Part shown: positions 13,361-16,521 of the stretch, in pieces | Layout of the letters: each line of letters begins with the position of its first letter | Position numbering within the stretch: position 1 is the stretch's first letter | Assembly: GCA_023430325.1 (NCBI GenBank) | Contig: JAEZAU010000119.1 | Span: 1 to 16,521, forward strand | DNA from: Bacteroidota bacterium | Lineage (GTDB): Bacteria > Bacteroidota > Bacteroidia > Flavobacteriales_F > PHOS-HE28 | DNA length: 16,521 bases | Direction: 5' to 3' | Made by a program: the position numbers and the translations under genes | Notes under the pieces: generated by a model | What the model was told of the DNA's origin: nothing | Database searches by the model: none | The model's input: only the letters and a program-made list of their open reading frames with translations

Positions 13361-16132
13361 CTATTCTAATATCTGCTCAACATCATCAGGTGAAAGATCA
13401 TTCGGTGCGCCATTGACGGAGCTATGTTGGGCGATCATCAAAGCAGCTGTACCTGACACATGCGGTGCGGCTGCGGAAGTTGCACCGAAACATGAATAAT
13501 CGTCGTATTCCCATAATGCGTTCGCGCATACACCAAAAGGGCCAGCATCGGCGGGGACCGCGATAAGTGATTGACTTCCTGGGGCGATCACGTCGAGTTC
13601 GTCACCGCCGTTCGAGAATGTTTCCATATTAGGCGCATTGGTCGGGTTCATCCAATAACCATCATTGCCACTTGCCCCTACAGTGAGTATCGCATGATCG
13701 TTAAGTCGTTCACCGGGCCCAGTAAACGTGGTAGGCCAGTTATTGTAAATGACATCGCCGATCCCATAGTTGCCTGAAGCTGATACATAAACGCAATTGT
13801 TCAAATAGGCTGACTGGATCGCTTCCATCAATGCAACAGGTGTGGGTACCCATGGATCAAAAGGTTGGCCCCAGCTGGCATTCAAAACGTGACAACCAAA
13901 TCCGTTAGGTGTCCCGATTATATCCGATGATCCATCTATGATTGCGGGAGCGGCTGACTCAATATCAAAGGTGGCACCTGGGCCGTCTCCATAATATACG
14001 ATCAATGGTATTATTGCCGTGCCGGTGTTGCCAACAGTGTCGACATCGCCTCCAGCAATCCCTGCAACACCTTCATTGTTATTACGTAAAGCGCCTATGA
14101 TCCCGGCGCAAGAAGTTCCATGCCATCCAGCCTCGTACAAATCAACATTATCAGAGGTAATTACAGGGAACTGGAATGGATCCACATAATCCCATCCATT
14201 CTGGATCTTTGTGCTCCCATCCACCACAAAATCCTGATGCTCCCAATTGATCCCATTATCTATTACACCCACTTTGATATCTGAACGACCTGTCTGTATT
14301 ACCCAGGCCGGCTCGATGTTGATATGACCGTCAGGATAGCTGCTCGTTGGGACCAGATTGCCTTGTAAGCCACTTTGGAAGATGGGGTCGTTCGAATATG
14401 GACGCAACGCGATATTCGGATGAGCGTAGCAGACGTACTTTTTAAGGTTGTTGAGGCTATCACTAAATACGATTGGGTCCAAGTTCCCAATGTCAATAAC
14501 GAAAGTTGACCATAACGAAGGCATTCGGACCTCCTGATCAAGCCTGGAAAGACTGATACTATCTGCGCGCGTATATGAACGATACAATTTTACAACTTTC
14601 ATTTTGTCGGACTCTCCCGGCTCCTCACCCAACTTTGCCATCAATAGTGAAGAGATCGAGTCACCGAGCAAGGCTGCTACGGTCGTATGCTGCTTTTCAA
14701 GATCATCCACGAATGTTGTATCCACCAAGGCAGGCCTGAATTTCACTATTACCTCGTTCTCCCGATAGAGCGGAAAGCCTGATGTATCTGTGACCATCGG
14801 ATTGTCCTTTACATACACGTCGTACTTTACTGTTGTGTATTTTGGACCTGTAGCCGTTTCAGTAATACCGCTTACATAGAAGATACCTGCATCCTCGGCT
14901 TGAACAGCCAAGGCTCTATCATCCCCAAAGCCCCCGTCGTGTTCCTTCCTCCATATCTCGCGGCCATCCCCATCGTATTTGACGAGAACATAATTCAGAC
15001 TATTTCCATCACTGACATGACCGGTCACAATAACACCATCTTCCACAGCGATCAATTTCGTGGCCTCGCCAAGGGACTCGGAACCTGATGGCTTGTATTG
15101 CTCATTCCATATCTCCTGCCCAGTCGAATCATACTTGATCGTGAGAAAATATGAACCAGAAGCATCACTCGCGGTGCCGGCAACATATACATAACCGCTA
15201 TCATCGACCGCGATGGCATTACCGATATCGTCATAGCCAAGATCAAAGTTCTGCGCCCAATCAAGCGTGAAATCACTTTTGATCTTGATTGTCTGAATAT
15301 CCTTTTGGCTGTTTAGCTCTTTGTAACCCGTTATGTAGGTGTTGCCCATTTCATCCATGAACATGGCAAGGGCATTATCCAAGCCGACACCCGGAAGGGC
15401 AACCCTGATGACATCAAGTTCTTCACCTGTACCCGCGTTGTATTTGACAGTCGCATAATCCCACTCATTGATCGACGAAGCTGATCCTCCTACGACTATT
15501 ACTTCACCATTGACCAGTTCGATCTGCGTTGCAGCATCGATCAATCCATTATAGTCGTATGTCGCTTCCCATTGATAACCACCGTTCCAATCGAAGTTCA
15601 ATGTGAAATAATCCGTAGTAAGGCCATCCGATGACCAAATGGCGCCGCAGACATAGATCTGATCTCCATAGGCAACAGCAAGGTCCGCAGGCACCTCAGC
15701 CAACTCACCTGGACCATTCCACTTCTCAACCCATGCAAGATCTCCATCTTCTTCATACTGCAGAATGGCCACGTTCTGCGCTCCAATGGTATCTAGGACC
15801 ACTGCAGCCACAACGATCTCTCCGTACTGTCCAGCAAAAACGGCCACACCATAATCATTGCCGCCAGCATTTCCGCCGTATGTACGCTGCCACAGTAGGG
15901 TTCCTTCGGCGTCATATTTGACAATGAGGACATCATGGTCCCCTGATCCAACTTCAGTATTACCTACTACTATGAGGTTGCGATCCCCATCTAAAGCAGT
16001 TGCCGTCCAAGGGAGACTTTGCGGTTGACCATCGCTTTGAACCCATTCCTTGTTGATATACACCTGGCTGTACAGCATACTGGTTGTTACAATACAAAGT
16101 GTAAGAGCTAGAGATCGAAATGTGGGTTGCAT
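13361..16132 (-). CDS. S8 subtilisin-like serine protease with N-terminal propeller, truncated by an amber stop
   Basis: A 923-residue exported protease from the ATG at 16132, chosen because it opens with signal peptide MQPTFRSLALTLCIVTTSML; further upstream extension would run through a repeat and antisense to bshA. Residues about 25-440 form an SBBP-like propeller (for example VLIVKYDAEGTLLWQRTYGG). A propeptide-like section follows (about 450-590, starting YRENEVIVKF). The S8 domain has D625 (GVIDNGI), H671 (WHGTSCAG), oxyanion N788 (ASGNYG) and S886 (GATSAAAPH), so the triad is intact. Translation stops at TAG 13361-13363, 37 residues after Ser886, losing the domain end and T9SS signal encoded in frame downstream. 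As it stands the product would reach the periplasm but not be exported by T9SS. Confidence 0.9.
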   Translation of the reverse strand: MQPTFRSLALTLCIVTTSMLYSQVYINKEWVQSDGQPQSLPWTATALDGDRNLIVVGNTEVGSGDHDVLIVKYDAEGTLLWQRTYGGNAGGNDYGVAVFAGQYGEIVVAAVVLDTIGAQNVAILQYEEDGDLAWVEKWNGPGELAEVPADLAVAYGDQIYVCGAIWSSDGLTTDYFTLNFDWNGGYQWEATYDYNGLIDAATQIELVNGEVIVVGGSASSINEWDYATVKYNAGTGEELDVIRVALPGVGLDNALAMFMDEMGNTYITGYKELNSQKDIQTIKIKSDFTLDWAQNFDLGYDDIGNAIAVDDSGYVYVAGTASDASGSYFLTIKYDSTGQEIWNEQYKPSGSESLGEATKLIAVEDGVIVTGHVSDGNSLNYVLVKYDGDGREIWRKEHDGGFGDDRALAVQAEDAGIFYVSGITETATGPKYTTVKYDVYVKDNPMVTDTSGFPLYRENEVIVKFRPALVDTTFVDDLEKQHTTVAALLGDSISSLLMAKLGEEPGESDKMKVVKLYRSYTRADSISLSRLDQEVRMPSLWSTFVIDIGNLDPIVFSDSLNNLKKYVCYAHPNIALRPYSNDPIFQSGLQGNLVPTSSYPDGHINIEPAWVIQTGRSDIKVGVIDNGINWEHQDFVVDGSTKIQNGWDYVDPFQFPVITSDNVDLYEAGWHGTSCAGIIGALRNNNEGVAGIAGGDVDTVGNTGTAIIPLIVYYGDGPGATFDIESAAPAIIDGSSDIIGTPNGFGCHVLNASWGQPFDPWVPTPVALMEAIQSAYLNNCVYVSASGNYGIGDVIYNNWPTTFTGPGERLNDHAILTVGASGNDGYWMNPTNAPNMETFSNGGDELDVIAPGSQSLIAVPADAGPFGVCANALWEYDDYSCFGATSAAAPHVSGTAALMIAQHSSVNGAPNDLSPDDVEQILE

Positions 16133-16182
16133 GGCCAATGAATTAGGAAGAAAGGAAAAATCTTGATAAGGATACTTTTTTG

Positions 16183-16215
16183 GGGAAAGCCGTCTTCGGC
16201 AATCCCTCACTCTCC
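16183..16215 (+). repeat. 33-nt direct repeat, copy 2 (tRNA-3'-end-like)
   Basis: Matches 10782-10814 at 32 of 33 positions (offset 5401). The last 15 nt resemble the tRNA-Ser 3' end. Unlike copy 1, it is followed by GGCGATC and a hairpin that parallel the DNA after the real tRNA (GCCGATC and terminator). It therefore looks like a displaced tRNA 3' end, the distal boundary of the lower-GC exoprotein segment. Confidence 0.75.
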
Positions 16216-16226
16216 GGCGATCAATT

Positions 16227-16260
16227 AAGCCGTGCGATCCGAATGGATCGGCGGCTTTCT
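16227..16260 (+). terminator. Hairpin terminator resembling the tRNA-Ser terminator
   Basis: AAGCCGTGCGATCC (16227-16240) pairs with GGATCGGCGGCTT (16245-16257) around a GAAT loop with one bulge, followed by a short T-rich run. The sequence parallels 10652-10682. No + strand gene precedes it within 2 kb, so as a terminator it is orphaned. Confidence 0.65.
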
Positions 16261-16300
16261 TGTTCGGATCATGCCTGTTCCCTCCCTTGTACGCGGTGGG

Positions 16301-16308
16301 TACCTTTG
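16301..16308 (+). promoter_or_regulatory. Bacteroidota -7 box (TACCTTTG) of bshA
   Basis: TACCTTTG matches TAnnTTTG exactly and ends 7 nt before the ATG at 16316, implying a start site at or within a few bases of the start codon. A TTG at 16287-16289 is too close to serve as a normal -33 element. Confidence 0.5.
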
Positions 16309-16315
16309 CGCCTTC

Positions 16316-16521
16316 ATGCGTATCGGTATTGTCTGTTATCCGACCTTCGGTGGATCGGGAGTGGTGGCCACCGAACTGGGCATGGCGCTCGCCCATAAAG
16401 GCCACACCGTTCACTTCATTACATATGATCGCCCGGTGCGTCTTCGCGATCATCCGAACGTTTTCTATCACGAAGTGCGCGTGAGCGATTATCCGCTCTT
16501 CGATTACCAGCCGTACGAACT
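16316..16521 (+). CDS. bshA: N-acetyl-alpha-D-glucosaminyl L-malate synthase (partial, N-terminal 68 codons)
   Basis: First enzyme of bacillithiol synthesis: a cytoplasmic GT4 glycosyltransferase joining GlcNAc from UDP-GlcNAc to L-malate. The visible N-terminus is highly characteristic of BshA: MRIGIVCYPTFGGSG (the GGSG donor-site loop), VVATELGMALA, GHTVHFITY, then VFYHEV and YPLFDYQPYEL. The start is set by alignment of this motif to the family N-terminus and by the -7 box just upstream. The gene runs off the right edge; about 300 further residues are expected. It lies just beyond the repeat that bounds the exoprotein segment, and its G+C-rich codon use matches the left part of the window. 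Confidence 0.93.
   Translation, partial: MRIGIVCYPTFGGSGVVATELGMALAHKGHTVHFITYDRPVRLRDHPNVFYHEVRVSDYPLFDYQPYE

Noticed and set aside
16133..16471. 113-codon upstream extension of the S8 protease reading frame
   Set aside because: It runs through the 33-nt repeat and terminator and antisense to bshA, has no domain, and a clear signal peptide starts at 16132.
1..16521. CRISPR array, insertion sequence transposase, toxin-antitoxin or restriction system
   Set aside because: No regular short repeats with spacers and no protein with transposase, nuclease-defence or toxin motifs was found on either strand.

Overview
The window looks like chromosomal DNA of a Bacteroidota bacterium, most likely Flavobacteriales-like. 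Four secreted proteins end in type IX secretion (T9SS) sorting domains of the FPNP/YPNP type. Several starts are preceded by the Bacteroidota -7 box TAnnTTTG. There is a LytS-type kinase with a propeller sensor and a LytTR regulator, and the window ends in bshA of bacillithiol synthesis. Species-level placement is not possible from the sequence alone.

Layout. 1-81: tail of an unidentified + strand gene. 72-1433 (-): a double TonB-C-domain secreted protein followed by a Nudix hydrolase. 1432-2019 (+): an Smr/MutS2-type protein whose start codon overlaps the divergent TonB gene. 2020-2600: a GTTGAGG-rich inverted repeat, then the RNase P RNA gene (rnpB) and a hairpin terminator. 2691-3428 (+): a carboxypeptidase-regulatory-like-domain secreted protein. 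3437-4929 (-): an Asp-box propeller T9SS exoprotein and a small hypothetical gene. 4930-5167: a hairpin-rich intergenic repeat. 5168-10464 (-): probable operon of alpha/beta hydrolase (T9SS cargo), YceI, sensor kinase and LytTR response regulator; the last three are joined by two 4-bp ATGA overlaps. 10555-10641 (+): tRNA-Ser(CGA) with promoter and terminator.

10782-16260 is the most unusual part. A lower-GC segment carries two T9SS exoprotein genes. One is an S8 subtilisin-like protease with a complete catalytic triad, interrupted by an in-frame amber codon so that its sorting domain is cut off. The other is a propeller protein 4 bp downstream. The segment is bracketed by a 33-nt direct repeat (one mismatch) whose last 15 nt resemble the 3' end of the adjacent tRNA-Ser. 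The distal copy is followed by a hairpin resembling the tRNA terminator. This is the layout expected of an element inserted at a tRNA 3' end, but no integrase is visible. Within it, the sorting-domain/signal-peptide junction is duplicated at a 1579-bp offset, leaving an orphan 23-codon signal-peptide remnant. bshA (16316 to the end) resumes the higher-GC chromosome.

Functionally the window is mostly envelope and secretion biology: T9SS cargo proteins, a TonB-domain protein, a YceI lipocalin, and a one-operon signalling unit that may sense an extracytoplasmic cue. Housekeeping RNAs (rnpB, tRNA-Ser) and bshA are interspersed.
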